This document shows, piece by piece, positions 19,041-30,098 of a stretch of DNA of 64,000 nt. The translations under genes and the position numbers were made by a program. A model generated the notes under the pieces. That model made no database searches, was not told where the DNA came from, and saw only the letters and a list, made by a program, of their open reading frames with translations. Origin of the DNA: Microbacterium sp. H83 (GTDB lineage: Bacteria; Actinomycetota; Actinomycetes; Actinomycetales; Microbacteriaceae). Position 1 is the stretch's first letter, and each line of letters begins with the position of its first letter. The DNA lies in NCBI RefSeq assembly GCF_001650405.1, contig NZ_LWCU01000023.1, positions 62,001 through 126,000 on the forward strand, in the 5' to 3' direction.

Positions 19041-19074
19041 CAAGAAGTCCCGCGAGAGATCGCGGGACTTCTTG
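19041..19074 (+). terminator. Terminator after tRNA-Ala
   Basis: A perfect 14-bp stem CAAGAAGTCCCGCG / CGCGGGACTTCTTG with loop AGAGAT, followed by TTTCTC. Confidence 0.85.
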
Positions 19075-19188
19075 TTTCTCTCCGTGGGTGCGCGGTCTAC
19101 TCCTCCGCGGAGCACCGGTCAAGCCGCTCCCCCGCATCCTCCTGCGCGTCTACCGTGGCGGATCAGTCCGTTCGAGAGGAGAACGATC

Positions 19189-19371
19189 ATGTCCACACCC
19201 ACTCCGCCGCTCGTGCCGCTCCCCGACGAGGGCGACGATCAGGCCGTCCCCCAGCGTGACGTCGACGGCGAGCGTGTGCTCGACACCGACGCGGATGCCG
19301 ATCAGGTGGACGGCGCCGAGGCCGATCGTCTGGCAGCCGAGAACCCTGACGGCGCGGACTCGGACCTCTGA
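19189..19371 (+). CDS. Small acidic hypothetical protein
   Basis: A 60-residue, strongly acidic and probably disordered protein (many Asp/Glu, few hydrophobics). It starts MSTPTPPLVPLPDEGDD and ends ADSDL. A good ribosome site (GAGAGGAG) lies 7-8 bases before the ATG, the main reason to call it. Length and composition resemble short unannotated proteins common in Microbacterium, but I recognise no domain. The upstream 155 bp after the tRNA terminator contain room for its own promoter. Confidence 0.6.
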   Translation: MSTPTPPLVPLPDEGDDQAVPQRDVDGERVLDTDADADQVDGAEADRLAAENPDGADSDL

Positions 19372-19430
19372 AGACGAGCAGTCGCCGCCTCGCGCGGCAG
19401 TCCTGATCCGGGGCTGCCGCGCGACATCGT

Positions 19431-19715
19431 TCAGGTCGCGAGCAGGGGCGGCAGATGAGGGATCGCGATCGGCCTCGTAGCGCGGCTGGGATCCTGGACC
19501 CGCGCCACCTCCTCCAGCACCTCGTAGGCATTCGAGTAGCGGACGGCCAGCGGGAGGTCCCGCAGCCAGACGACCTCGACCTCGGTCTCCGCGTACTCGT
19601 ACACGCAGGCCACGACATGACGCGGATCATCGGCTCCGTATCGCCGATCGTTGATCACCCACTCCGACGGCGTGATGCGATGCAGCACGTATCTCGGTTC
19701 CGGATCTCCGCTCAT
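19431..19715 (-). CDS. Small hypothetical protein
   Basis: A 94-residue protein starting MSGDPEPRYVLHRITPSEWVIND. I place the start at the second Met of the open frame, because GGAGGG lies 7 bases upstream of it. Composition is mixed, with two Trp-containing beta-like stretches (EWVINDRRY, EVEVVWLRDLPL) and no membrane segment or signal. No family is recognised. It stands alone between a plus-strand small gene and an SDR gene. Confidence 0.65.
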   Translation of the reverse strand: MSGDPEPRYVLHRITPSEWVINDRRYGADDPRHVVACVYEYAETEVEVVWLRDLPLAVRYSNAYEVLEEVARVQDPSRATRPIAIPHLPPLLAT

Positions 19716-19738
19716 GTGACAGCCCTCCAAGACTCTTC

Positions 19739-19765
19739 CCCCCCACACGATCATGCGGTGGGGGG
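19739..19765 (-). terminator. Hairpin between SDR gene and small hypothetical gene
   Basis: CCCCCCAC and GTGGGGGG form a perfect 8-bp inverted repeat with an 11-base loop, about 70 bases after the SDR stop. There is no U-tract, so it may terminate the SDR transcript or shape the leader of the next gene. Confidence 0.35.
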
Positions 19766-19833
19766 TGGTGCCGGAGTAGGGCCTTGACAGACGCAGCGGC
19801 GAGACTCAGGATGCGAGACCCGCAGTCCCGGAT

Positions 19834-20523
19834 TCAGCCAGCCGGTCGGATCGTCAGATCGGTGAGCGCCGCGTCCTCGGGCAGATCGAGCGCGGTCAGG
19901 ATCGTCGTCGCCACGGAGTCGGGGTCGATGAAGCGAGCCGGATCGTAGTCGCGGCCCTCCTGCTGGTGGACGCGCTCCTGCATCGGAGTGGCCGTGCGTC
20001 CGGGGTAGATCGAGGTCACGCGGATTCCGTGCTCGCCCTCCTCGGCGCGCAGCGAGTCGGCGAGAGCCCGGAGGCCGTGCTTCGACGCTGCATAGGCCGA
20101 CCAGCCGGCGTGCGCATGCAGTCCGGCGCCGGAGTTGACGAAGACGACCCGACCGCGCGAGACGCGCAGGAGCGGGAGGAGGAGCCGGGTGAGCTCCGCC
20201 GGGCCGACGAGATTCACCGCCAGCTGCCGCTCCCACAGGGTCGCTGGAAGATCGGCCACGGAACCGAGGTCGACGACGCCCGCGACGTGGATCACCGAAT
20301 CGATGCGCTCGGGAAGCGCCTGCTTCGAGAAGGCCCACGACAGCCGGCCGGGCTGCGAGAGGTCCCCGACGATCGTCGTTGCGCCCGGGAGCGCCTGCGC
20401 GATCTCCCGTGCGCGACCCGCGTCGCGTGCGAGCAGGACCACCTGATCTCCGCGTGCCAGAAGGCGCCGCGCGAGCACGGCGCCGATTCCGGAGCCGGCC
20501 CCGGTGACCAGGTGCACGCGCAT
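19834..20523 (-). CDS. Short-chain dehydrogenase/reductase
   Basis: A 229-residue classical SDR. The cofactor motif TGAGSGIGAVLARRLL is at residues 7-22, with VIHVAGVVD near 80 (NNAG equivalent), a catalytic Ser in VFVNSGAG near 135, and the active-site pair YAASKHG (Tyr about 148, Lys 152). An Arg-rich region after strand 2 (ARDAGRAREI) suggests NADP(H). The substrate is unknown. Its ATG begins one base after the rsfS stop codon region, so it sits as the last gene of the nadD-rsfS transcript. Confidence 0.9.
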   Translation of the reverse strand: MRVHLVTGAGSGIGAVLARRLLARGDQVVLLARDAGRAREIAQALPGATTIVGDLSQPGRLSWAFSKQALPERIDSVIHVAGVVDLGSVADLPATLWERQLAVNLVGPAELTRLLLPLLRVSRGRVVFVNSGAGLHAHAGWSAYAASKHGLRALADSLRAEEGEHGIRVTSIYPGRTATPMQERVHQQEGRDYDPARFIDPDSVATTILTALDLPEDAALTDLTIRPAG

Positions 20524-20524
20524 C

Positions 20525-20908
20525 TCAGTCGCGATCGGCGGCGGCGGAGTCGGCGAGCTGGAACGGGACCACGGGGCAGTCCTTCCAGAGCCGCTCGAGG
20601 CCGTAGTAGACCCGCTCCTCCTGGTGGAAGACGTGCACGATCAGGTCGCCGAAGTCGAGGAGCACCCAGCGCGCCTCGGCGCGGCCCTCGCGACGCACGC
20701 GCTTGTGACCGGCTTCGATGAGCCGGTCCTCGATCTCGTCGGCGATCGCGGCGACGTTGCGCTCGCTGTTGCCGGTGACGAGCAGGAAGATGTCGACGAG
20801 CGGAAGCGGCTCGGAGACGTTGAGGGCGACGAGGTCCTCTCCGCCCTTCGAGACGGCGGCGTCTGCCGCGAGCTGCAGCATCTCTTCGGCGGTTTCAGGT
20901 GACTGCAT
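20525..20908 (-). CDS. rsfS: Ribosome silencing factor RsfS
   Basis: A 127-residue protein of the RsfS/Iojap (DUF143) family, which binds ribosomal protein L14 and blocks subunit joining when nutrients are short. The family core is clear: DIFLLVTGNSERNVAAIADEI at 39-59, RREGRAEARWVLLDFGDLIVHVFHQEER near 75-102 and YYGLERLW near 104. The start ATG overlaps the upstream stop as TGATG. The nadD-rsfS linkage is very widely conserved, here with one extra gene between them. Confidence 0.96.
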   Translation of the reverse strand: MQSPETAEEMLQLAADAAVSKGGEDLVALNVSEPLPLVDIFLLVTGNSERNVAAIADEIEDRLIEAGHKRVRREGRAEARWVLLDFGDLIVHVFHQEERVYYGLERLWKDCPVVPFQLADSAAADRD

Positions 20909-22050
20909 CAGAACACATTCGTGGTGAAGGCGACGATCAGGGCAACGCCCAGCGCGAGCGCGAGACCACCCGCCACGATCGCGAGGATGAGCATGAGCTT
21001 GTTGCCCTTTTCGGGAGCCGGCGGGCGGATGACCTCGCCGGCGGGCTTGATGGTGCTGACCGCGGCGCTGGCCGCGATCGGCGTCGGAGAGGATGCCGGG
21101 GGCAGCTCTCCGTCGATGAGGACGGCGTCGATGTCCTTGCCGTCGGTCGTTCCGTGAGCGTGACCCTGGGAGCCGAGGCCGTTCGGGAGCTCATAGGATC
21201 CGGTGACGAGGATCTCCCCGGTCGAGGCCACAGGACCGGAGAGCGAGCCGTCACCGGGAGACGGCGTGAAGATGAGCGTGTTCGGCGCGAGGTGCTGGGA
21301 TCCCGCGGAGTCCCCGGCGGTGAGCAGCTCGTCGAAGGACGGGGTGATCGGCTGCGGTGCGGCCTCGGCGTCCGCGAGCACCGCCCTGCCGAAGGCCGAG
21401 CTCACCGTCGGGCGCTCCGCGGCGTCCTGGTCGGACGAGCCGTCGTCGCCGGGCGCGTCCGCGTCGGGCGCGTCGGTCTCGGCCTCGGTGGCGTCGACCT
21501 GCTCGAGGACCATCGGCACCTCTCCGGCGCTCTCCACGGTGGCGGACGCACTGACCGGAGTCGCCGCGACCTGGTCCTCGACGTCCGCATCGTCGATGTC
21601 GTCGGCCGGGACGACCGAGACGACCTCGGCCTCGTCGACGGGGACCTCCGCGGGTGCGGGCAGCACGGCATCCGCGGTCGCCTCGCTCTCCGGGGCGTGG
21701 TCGTTCTCGTGCTCGGCCTCCGAGGGAGTCTCCGGCACCGGCGGGATGACGGTCGGCGCGGTGGCGCCGCGCTCGCGCTCGCGAACCTGACGCCGGGTCA
21801 GGGGTGCGGTGCCCGACGTCGGGGCGGCGGATGCGGGCTCGGCCGACGTGGTCGGCTCGCCGACCGACTCCTCGGAGGCAGCCTCCGGCGCGGTCGGCTC
21901 GGGGGCCGGGGGTCGTGGCGGAGCCGGGGCGGCGGCAGCGGCCGCGGCGGCCTCTTCGGGCGTGATCACGGGGGTCGCCCCCGTCAGCCGGATCTCACGC
22001 AGCTGCTTTCGCGTCAGCGGACCCTGCTCCTGCTGATCCGATGTACTCAT
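20908..22050 (-). CDS. Acidic Pro/Ala-rich protein with LTR(K/R)xxRE motifs and one C-terminal membrane helix
   Basis: A 380-residue protein of unknown function. Two related short motifs, [12 protein letters not shown] near residue 11 and [12 protein letters not shown] near 80, flank a low-complexity Pro/Ala/Glu region. Residues 95-345 are acidic and poor in hydrophobics, hence probably disordered. The C-terminus has one membrane helix ([24 protein letters not shown]) with a very short outside tail, a tail-anchor layout. It overlaps nadD (ATGA) and rsfS (TGATG), so it is translationally locked into that operon. Similar nadD-x-rsfS inserts exist in Actinobacteria, but no role is known to me. 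Confidence 0.8.
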   Translation of the reverse strand: MSTSDQQEQGPLTRKQLREIRLTGATPVITPEEAAAAAAAAPAPPRPPAPEPTAPEAASEESVGEPTTSAEPASAAPTSGTAPLTRRQVRERERGATAPTVIPPVPETPSEAEHENDHAPESEATADAVLPAPAEVPVDEAEVVSVVPADDIDDADVEDQVAATPVSASATVESAGEVPMVLEQVDATEAETDAPDADAPGDDGSSDQDAAERPTVSSAFGRAVLADAEAAPQPITPSFDELLTAGDSAGSQHLAPNTLIFTPSPGDGSLSGPVASTGEILVTGSYELPNGLGSQGHAHGTTDGKDIDAVLIDGELPPASSPTPIAASAAVSTIKPAGEVIRPPAPEKGNKLMLILAIVAGGLALALGVALIVAFTTNVF

Positions 22051-22649
22051 GCCTTGCTCCGATACAGATGATGCTTCGCGATGTATTGAACGACTCCGTC
22101 GGGAACGAGGTACCAGACCGGCTCACCCTCGCGAACCCTCTCGCGGCAGGCCGTCGACGAGATCGACAGCGCCGGCACCTCCAGCTGGCTGACGTCGTCG
22201 CTCGGGAGGCCGTCGGTGCTCAGGACATGTCCTGGACGCGAGACCGCGACGAAGTGGGCCAGCTCCCACAGTTCATCATGGTCCCTCCAACTGAGAATTT
22301 GCGCTACGGCGTCGGCTCCCGTGATGAAGAAGAGCTCGGCGTCGGGGCGGTCGCGCTTCAGATCGCGCAGGGTGTCGATCGTGTAGGTCGGCCCCTCGCG
22401 GTTGATGTCGACGCGGCTGACCGTGAACTGCGGGTTCGACGCCGTCGCGATCACCGTCATGAGGTAGCGGTGCTCGCTGGACGTGACGTCGGACTTCTGC
22501 CAGGGGTGTCCCGTCGGGACGAAGACGACCTCGTCGAGACCGAAGGAGTGCGCGACCTCGCTGGCTGCGACCAGGTGCCCGTGGTGGATCGGGTCGAAGG
22601 TACCGCCCATCACACCGATGCGCGCCGGACGCGAGGTCGTGTCGTTCAT
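22047..22649 (-). CDS. nadD: Nicotinate-nucleotide adenylyltransferase
   Basis: A 200-residue enzyme that adenylates nicotinate mononucleotide to deamido-NAD in NAD synthesis. The nucleotidyltransferase signature [12 protein letters not shown] (HxGH) is at residues 15-26, VPTGHPWQK follows, and the family C-terminal motif [10 protein letters not shown] is near 167. It is full length. It overlaps the next gene by 4 bases, and a 74-residue membrane protein gene ends 6 bases upstream. Confidence 0.96.
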   Translation of the reverse strand: MNDTTSRPARIGVMGGTFDPIHHGHLVAASEVAHSFGLDEVVFVPTGHPWQKSDVTSSEHRYLMTVIATASNPQFTVSRVDINREGPTYTIDTLRDLKRDRPDAELFFITGADAVAQILSWRDHDELWELAHFVAVSRPGHVLSTDGLPSDDVSQLEVPALSISSTACRERVREGEPVWYLVPDGVVQYIAKHHLYRSKA

Positions 22650-22655
22650 AGGGGC

Positions 22656-22880
22656 CTAGTGGCCGTGTCCCGCCTCGTGGCCGTCCTTGCCGTGCTTGGC
22701 CGCCCATGCCTCGGCCTTCGCCGAGTGGCGGTTCGCGACGTTCTTGTACGAGAACGTCACCAGGCCGAGGAAGGCGAACACGATCGCGGCGATGACCCCG
22801 AAGATCACCGTCTCGAGCGCGACGTTGCCTTCTTGCGCGGTCTCGGCGGCGGCCATCGCGATCTGTGCGACGAGGTTCAT
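22656..22880 (-). CDS. Small single-pass membrane protein
   Basis: A 74-residue protein with one membrane helix (VIFGVIAAIVFAFLGLVTF, residues 25-43) and a basic, His-containing tail (KAEAWAAKHGKDGHEAGHGH). It lies 6 bases upstream of nadD on the same strand, so it heads that transcript. The His-rich end could bind metal, but that is speculation. No family is recognised with certainty. Confidence 0.72.
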   Translation of the reverse strand: MNLVAQIAMAAAETAQEGNVALETVIFGVIAAIVFAFLGLVTFSYKNVANRHSAKAEAWAAKHGKDGHEAGHGH

Positions 22881-22947
22881 CCTGACTCCGTTTCGTGGCT
22901 GAGGGTGAGCGACACCCGTGGCATCACAGCGCCACCCAGTCTAGCCC

Positions 22948-24201
22948 TCAGCCGCGTATCTGCCCCGCTCCACGCGCCAGCCATTTCGTGCTGGTGAGCT
23001 CGGGCAGCCCCATCGGGCCTCTCGCGTGCAGTTTCTGGGTGGAGATGCCGACCTCGGCGCCGAAGCCGAACTCGCCGCCGTCGGTGAAGCGGGTGGAGGC
23101 GTTGGCCATGACCACCGCCGAGTCCACCTCCGCCAGGAACCGCTCGGCATTCCGCGAGTCGGTCGTGATGATCGACTCTGTGTGGCCCGTGCTGTACCGG
23201 CGGATGTGGTCGAGGGCGTCGTCGAGCGTGTCGACGACCTTCATCGCGACGTCCAGACTCGAGTACTCGGTCTCCCAGTCCTCCTCGGTCGCGGGGATGA
23301 CGTTGGCGACGAAGCCCGCGACGATGTCGTCTCCGTGGATCGCGACGCCTTCGCTCTGGAGGGCGCTCGCGACGAGCGGCACGAGCCGCGGCGCGGCCTG
23401 GCGCAGGACGAGCACGGTCTCCACGGCGTTGCACACGCTGGGACGCTGCACCTTGGCGTTCACCACGATGTCGCGCGCCCAGTCGTCGGGGGCGCTCTCG
23501 TCGAGCACGATGTGCACGTTGCCGGCGCCGGTCTCGATGACGGGGACTGTCGACTCGGTGACGACGGTCTCGATCAGTCCCGCGCTCCCGCGAGGGACGA
23601 GCACGTCGATGTAGCCCCGACCGTGCATGAGCGCCCTGGCGCCCTCGCGGCCGAAGTCGTCGACGGTCTGCACGGCCTCGGGCGTGATGCCGACGCCCTC
23701 GAGCGCGCTGCGCATGATCTCGACGAGCACCGAGTTCGACGCCTGGGCGGCGCTGCCGCCGCGGAGCACGACGGCATTGCCGGAGCGGAGCGCGAGCGCG
23801 GCGATGTCGACCGTGACGTTCGGTCGGGCCTCGTAGATCGCTCCGACGACCCCGAACGGGACGCGGACCTGCTCGAGGGCGACGCCGTTCGGCATCCGAT
23901 GCCCGCCGATGACCCGACCGACCGGGTCGGGAAGGGCGGCGACGAGGCGCACCGCCTCCGCGAGAGCCGAGACGCGCTTCTCATCGAGGCGGAGGCGGTC
24001 GATCAGCGACTCGCCGATGCCGTCTGCGCGCCCGCGCTCGATGTCCTGCGCGTTGGCCTCGATGATGCGGGACGCGTTCTGCTCGAGCGCTGCGGCGATC
24101 GCTTCGAGCGCGCGGTTCTTGTCGTCGCTCGTGAGGGCGGCGGTGGCGCGAGACGCCTCCTTGGCGCGCTCGAGACGCAGCGTCGGGGTCTGGTCGGTCA
24201 T
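22948..24201 (-). CDS. proA: Glutamate-5-semialdehyde dehydrogenase (gamma-glutamyl phosphate reductase)
   Basis: A 417-residue ALDH-superfamily enzyme that reduces gamma-glutamyl phosphate in proline synthesis. Features are the GVVGAIYEARPNVTVDIAAL cofactor region at about 115-135, the catalytic Cys in KVQRPSVCNAVETVLV near 255, and NASTRFTDGGEFGFGAEVGISTQK near 365. It is full length. It follows proB by 9 bases in the obg-proB-proA operon. Confidence 0.97.
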   Translation of the reverse strand: MTDQTPTLRLERAKEASRATAALTSDDKNRALEAIAAALEQNASRIIEANAQDIERGRADGIGESLIDRLRLDEKRVSALAEAVRLVAALPDPVGRVIGGHRMPNGVALEQVRVPFGVVGAIYEARPNVTVDIAALALRSGNAVVLRGGSAAQASNSVLVEIMRSALEGVGITPEAVQTVDDFGREGARALMHGRGYIDVLVPRGSAGLIETVVTESTVPVIETGAGNVHIVLDESAPDDWARDIVVNAKVQRPSVCNAVETVLVLRQAAPRLVPLVASALQSEGVAIHGDDIVAGFVANVIPATEEDWETEYSSLDVAMKVVDTLDDALDHIRRYSTGHTESIITTDSRNAERFLAEVDSAVVMANASTRFTDGGEFGFGAEVGISTQKLHARGPMGLPELTSTKWLARGAGQIRG

Positions 24202-24210
24202 CCGCCCAGT

Positions 24211-26552
<2,342 letters not shown>

Positions 26553-26569
26553 CTACTGTCGTGCTGTGA

Positions 26570-26827
26570 TCACTCAGCAGCGGCGACGATGTTGACGACC
26601 TTGCGGCCGCCCTTCGCGCCGAACTCGACCGCACCCGCGGCCAGTGCGAACAGCGTGTCGTCGCCGCCACGGCCGACGTTCACGCCGGGGTGGAAGTGCG
26701 TGCCGCGCTGACGGACGATGATCTCGCCGGCGAGAACCTGCTGTCCGCCGAAGCGCTTGACGCCAAGGCGCTGTGCGTTGGAGTCACGACCGTTGCGGGT
26801 GGAGCTTGCGCCCTTTTTGTGTGCCAT
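26570..26827 (-). CDS. rpmA: 50S ribosomal protein L27
   Basis: An 85-residue ribosomal protein whose N-terminus ([16 protein letters not shown]) reaches the peptidyl-transferase centre. The signature [21 protein letters not shown] is complete. It lacks the Firmicutes-type N-terminal extension that needs cleavage. It lies 18 bases after rplU. Confidence 0.98.
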   Translation of the reverse strand: MAHKKGASSTRNGRDSNAQRLGVKRFGGQQVLAGEIIVRQRGTHFHPGVNVGRGGDDTLFALAAGAVEFGAKGGRKVVNIVAAAE

Positions 26828-26845
26828 GTCCTGGTCTCCTCGGTC

Positions 26846-27154
26846 TTACTTGATGCCGGTGATCTTGACGCGCGTGAGCTCCTGGCGGTGGCCCTGACGC
26901 TTCTTGTAGCCGGTCTTGTTCTTGTACTTCTGGATGACGATCTTCGGGCCGCGGAGGTTGCCGATGACCTCGGCCGTGACCTTGACCTTCGCCAGCGAGT
27001 CAGCGTCGGTGGTCACCGTGGCGCCGTCGACGAGCAGCACGGCGGCCAGCTCGATCTTCTCGCCCGAGGCAGCCTTGACACGGTCGAGCTGAACGATCGT
27101 GCCGACCTCGACCTTCTCCTGCCGCCCACCGGCGCGCACTACTGCGTAAACCAC
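26846..27154 (-). CDS. rplU: 50S ribosomal protein L21
   Basis: A 102-residue L21 beginning at a GTG ([19 protein letters not shown]). The C-terminal [18 protein letters not shown] is canonical. The longer open frame to 27292 reads through the leader and is not coding; the GTG start gives exactly the family length. It is the first gene of rplU-rpmA, with a promoter about 145 bases upstream. Confidence 0.96.
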   Translation of the reverse strand: MVYAVVRAGGRQEKVEVGTIVQLDRVKAASGEKIELAAVLLVDGATVTTDADSLAKVKVTAEVIGNLRGPKIVIQKYKNKTGYKKRQGHRQELTRVKITGIK

Positions 27155-27298
27155 TTCATACCTGTTTCGTTGGGGAGCTCGCGGCTCCGAGATCTCACGG
27201 GAAGACTGTTGCTTGCATGCGTCGCGGGGCGACGGGCACGAATGCAAGACTCTCCGCATCGTCCTTCGAGGAAGACGCGGCATACGCACCAAGGGACT
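27155..27298 (-). promoter_or_regulatory. Leader region of rplU-rpmA
   Basis: About 140 untranslated bases between the predicted promoter and the rplU start. I see no match to a known ribosomal leader. It contains partial self-complementarity (AGTCTTGCATTCG and CGACGCATGCAAG). An autoregulatory L21 leader is possible but unproven. Confidence 0.35.
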
Positions 27299-27327
27299 AC
27301 TTTACCGGATGCCGGACAGAGAGGCAA
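27299..27327 (-). promoter_or_regulatory. Predicted promoter of rplU-rpmA
   Basis: On the minus strand TTGCCT (27322-27327) and TAAAGT (27299-27304) are exactly 17 bases apart, a good housekeeping sigma match and the only one in this gap. It lies back-to-back with the DUF4031 gene start. Confidence 0.6.
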
Positions 27328-27365
27328 AACGCGTCCGACAGCGTGTCCGGTCCTAGGCTGTCGAG

Positions 27366-27632
27366 GTGACCGTTCTCGTCGACGACCCCCGCTGGCCCGC
27401 GCACGGACGACTGTGGGCGCACCTCGTCAGCGACGAGAGTCTCGACGAGCTGCATGCCTTCGCGCGCGCCCACGACGTGCCCGCGCGCGCCTTCGACCTC
27501 GACCACTACGACGTGCCGGAGGAGATCATCCCCCGGCTCGTCGCCGCCGGCGCCCAGCACGTCGGCGGGAAGGAGCTCGTCCGGAGGCTGATCGCCTCAG
27601 GACTCCGGATCCCCGCCCGCGACCGGCGCTGA
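27366..27632 (+). CDS. DUF4031 domain-containing protein
   Basis: An 88-residue protein starting at a GTG: MTVLVDDPRWPAHGRLWAHL. The conserved pattern (VDDPxWPxHGRxWxHLVSD, HxFARxxxxPxRxFDxDHYDVP) is that of the DUF4031 family, frequent in Actinobacteria and of unknown function. It is full length. It is divergent from rplU, and its last 36 bases overlap the 3' end of the convergent RNase E/G gene. Confidence 0.85.
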   Translation: MTVLVDDPRWPAHGRLWAHLVSDESLDELHAFARAHDVPARAFDLDHYDVPEEIIPRLVAAGAQHVGGKELVRRLIASGLRIPARDRR

Positions 27633-30098
27633 GGGCTCGGAGCTCACGGATACCGGAGTGCCCGTCAGCGCTGCCGTCGAGACGCGGCGGCGGCCTCGCC
27701 CCTGACCCGGCGCCTTCGGCTCGGGCAGAGCGTCGAGCACGGAGTCGAGCAGCTGCTCGGCCGGCGACCTCGGGCTCTTGCGCTCCGAGCCGCGCTTCTT
27801 GCGAGGCTTCTTCGGACGCTCCTGCGCCGCGGCGGGAGCGGCGACCGGCTCGGCGGCCGGAGCGACGGCATCCGCCGCGACCTCGCCGTTCGGCGTGAGC
27901 GTCGACTTCGCGATCTGCGCGAGCGCGGACTTCGCACCCTCGGGGATGCTGTGCGTCGTGCCTGTCGCGGGCGCGGGGTTCTGGTTCTGACCGCTGCCGC
28001 CGCGCTGGCGCCGGTTCGACGAGCCGCCGCCGTTGCCGTTGGTGTTCACGCGGTGCTTGACGACCGGGTCGTGGTGCACGATGACGCCGCGTCCCGCGCA
28101 GACCTCGCACGCCTCGCTGAACGTCTCGAGGAGTCCGAGACCCAGCTTCTTGCGGGTCATCTGCACGAGGCCGAGCGAGGTGACCTCGGCGACCTGGTGC
28201 TTCGTCCTGTCCCTGCTCAGGCACTCGATGAGCCGACGCAGCACGAGATCGCGGTTGGACTCGAGGACCATGTCGATGAAGTCGACCACGATGATGCCGC
28301 CGATGTCGCGCAGGCGCAGCTGGCGGACGATCTCCTCCGCCGCCTCGAGGTTGTTCTTGGTGACCGTCTCCTCGAGGTTGCCGCCGGAGCCGACGAACTT
28401 GCCGGTGTTGACGTCGACGACCGTCATGGCCTCGGTGCGGTCGATGACGAGCGAACCGCCAGAGGGCAGCCAGACCTTCCGATCCAGGGCCTTCTCGATC
28501 TGCTCCGTGATGCGGAACGCGTCGAACGGATCGGTCTCGTCCTCGTAGGACTCGACGCGCTCGAGGAGGTCGGGGGCGACGCTCTCGAGGTACGCGCGGA
28601 TCGTGGTCTGCGCGTCCTCGCCCTGGATGAGCATCTTGGTGAAGTCCTCGTTGAAGACGTCACGCACGATCTTGACCAGGAGGTCCGGCTCGGCGTGCAG
28701 GAGCGACGGCGCCTGCTGGTTCTCGACCTGCTTGCGGATGTGCTCCCACTGCGTGGTCAGGCGCTGCACGTCGCGTGTGAGCTGCTCCTCAGTGGCACCC
28801 TCGGCGGCGGTCCGGACGATGACGCCGGACGACTCGGGAAGCACCTCCTTGAGGATGCGCTTGAGGCGCGCGCGCTCGTTGTCTGGGAGCTTGCGGCTGA
28901 TGCCGTTCATCGACCCGCCGGGCACGTACACGAGGTAGCGGCCGGGCAGCGAGATCTGGCTGGTGAGGCGGGCCCCCTTGTGGCCGACCGGGTCCTTCGT
29001 GACCTGCACGAGCACGCGGTCGCCGGCCTTGAGGGCCAGCTCGATGCGCCGGGGCTGATTGCCGGTCTCGACGCCGTCCCAGTCGACCTCGCCGGAGTAG
29101 AGCACGGCGTTGCGGCCGCGTCCGATGTCGACGAAGGCGGCCTCCATGCTCGGGAGGACGTTCTGCACACGTCCGAGGTAGACGTTGCCGATGAGCGACG
29201 CATCCTGGTTGCGGGCGACGTAGTGCTCGACGAGGACGCCGTCCTCGAGCACGCCGATCTGCGTGCGGCCGTTCTTGGAGCGGACGACCATCTTGCGGTC
29301 CACCGACTCGCGACGCGCGAGGAACTCGGCCTCCGTGACGACGGGGCGACGACGACCCGCGTCCCGTCCGTCGCGGCGACGCTGCTTCTTGGCCTCGAGT
29401 CGGGTCGAGCCCTTGATGGCCTTCGGCTCGGTGATGTACTCGACGACCCGCTGACGGGGCTGACGCGGCTCGTCGCGCTGGTCTCCGTCGTCGGATCCTC
29501 CGCGACGGCGGCGCCCACGGCGTCCGGATGCCGGCTCCTCCTGGTCGCGCTCGGCGATGCGATCGAAGACGCGCTCCCGTCCGGGGCGCGCCGGCAGAGG
29601 CACGACCTCCGGCGCGTAGAAGTGCAGCTGCGTCGACACCTGCGACACGAACACCTCGGGCAGCAGGCCCAGGGACACAGCGGTGACGGGTGCGGGCTTC
29701 TCCGGCTCCGCGGGCGTCTCCGGCTCGGCGGGCGTCTCCGGCTCCGCGGGCGTCTCCGCTTCGGCGGGCGTCTCCGCTTCGGCGGGCGTCTCCGCTTCGG
29801 CGGGCGTCTCGACGGCGGCGGGCTCCTCCGCGGCAGCGGGCTCCTCCGAGGCAGCGGGCTCCTCCGCGGCAGCGGGCTCCTCCACGGCAGCGGGCTCCTC
29901 GACAGCAGCAGGCTCCTCCCCCGCAGACGCGGCGACGGGCGCGGCGTCGGCCGCCGGGGCGTCCTCCGCCGGCGGCGCCTCGGGGGCGTCGGGCGTGCCG
30001 TCCCCCTCCGGGGCGTCGGCGACTACCTCGGCGGGCGCGTCAGCATCCGCCGGGAAGTCGAGGGTAGGGGCGTCGTAGTCATTGTTCTCATCGGCCAT
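27597..30098 (-). CDS. rne: Ribonuclease E/G family endoribonuclease
   Basis: An 833-residue RNase E/G. Residues 1-150 are an acidic Pro/Ala/Glu repeat tail, then a basic linker. The S1 domain starts near GNVYLGRVQNV at about 300. The catalytic DNase-like domain has DVNTGKFVG near 560 and GGIIVVDFIDM near 595, supplying the Mg-binding acids. The zinc-link CEVCAGRG is near 660. A Pro/Ala/Lys-rich C-terminal tail follows. It initiates mRNA decay and rRNA maturation. The actinobacterial layout places disordered arms on both sides of the core. The start ATG opens MADENNDYD. The 283 bp upstream (30099-30381) hold its leader and the promoter of the divergent VKOR gene, with nothing else evident. 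Confidence 0.95.
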   Translation of the reverse strand: MADENNDYDAPTLDFPADADAPAEVVADAPEGDGTPDAPEAPPAEDAPAADAAPVAASAGEEPAAVEEPAAVEEPAAAEEPAASEEPAAAEEPAAVETPAEAETPAEAETPAEAETPAEPETPAEPETPAEPEKPAPVTAVSLGLLPEVFVSQVSTQLHFYAPEVVPLPARPGRERVFDRIAERDQEEPASGRRGRRRRGGSDDGDQRDEPRQPRQRVVEYITEPKAIKGSTRLEAKKQRRRDGRDAGRRRPVVTEAEFLARRESVDRKMVVRSKNGRTQIGVLEDGVLVEHYVARNQDASLIGNVYLGRVQNVLPSMEAAFVDIGRGRNAVLYSGEVDWDGVETGNQPRRIELALKAGDRVLVQVTKDPVGHKGARLTSQISLPGRYLVYVPGGSMNGISRKLPDNERARLKRILKEVLPESSGVIVRTAAEGATEEQLTRDVQRLTTQWEHIRKQVENQQAPSLLHAEPDLLVKIVRDVFNEDFTKMLIQGEDAQTTIRAYLESVAPDLLERVESYEDETDPFDAFRITEQIEKALDRKVWLPSGGSLVIDRTEAMTVVDVNTGKFVGSGGNLEETVTKNNLEAAEEIVRQLRLRDIGGIIVVDFIDMVLESNRDLVLRRLIECLSRDRTKHQVAEVTSLGLVQMTRKKLGLGLLETFSEACEVCAGRGVIVHHDPVVKHRVNTNGNGGGSSNRRQRGGSGQNQNPAPATGTTHSIPEGAKSALAQIAKSTLTPNGEVAADAVAPAAEPVAAPAAAQERPKKPRKKRGSERKSPRSPAEQLLDSVLDALPEPKAPGQGRGRRRVSTAALTGTPVSVSSEPSAPVAGGDPES
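29690..29934. repeat. Degenerate 18-bp tandem repeats inside the RNase E/G gene
   Basis: About 13 in-frame copies encode two six-residue units on the minus strand: EEPAAx (5-6 copies) then ETPAEx (about 7 copies). The DNA repeats are imperfect, so copy number could vary by slippage without frameshift. Confidence 0.85.

Noticed and set aside
29690..29934. Tandem 18-bp repeats considered as a CRISPR or a satellite.
   Set aside because: No unique spacers; all copies are in frame and encode regular EEPAAx and ETPAEx units of RNase E/G.
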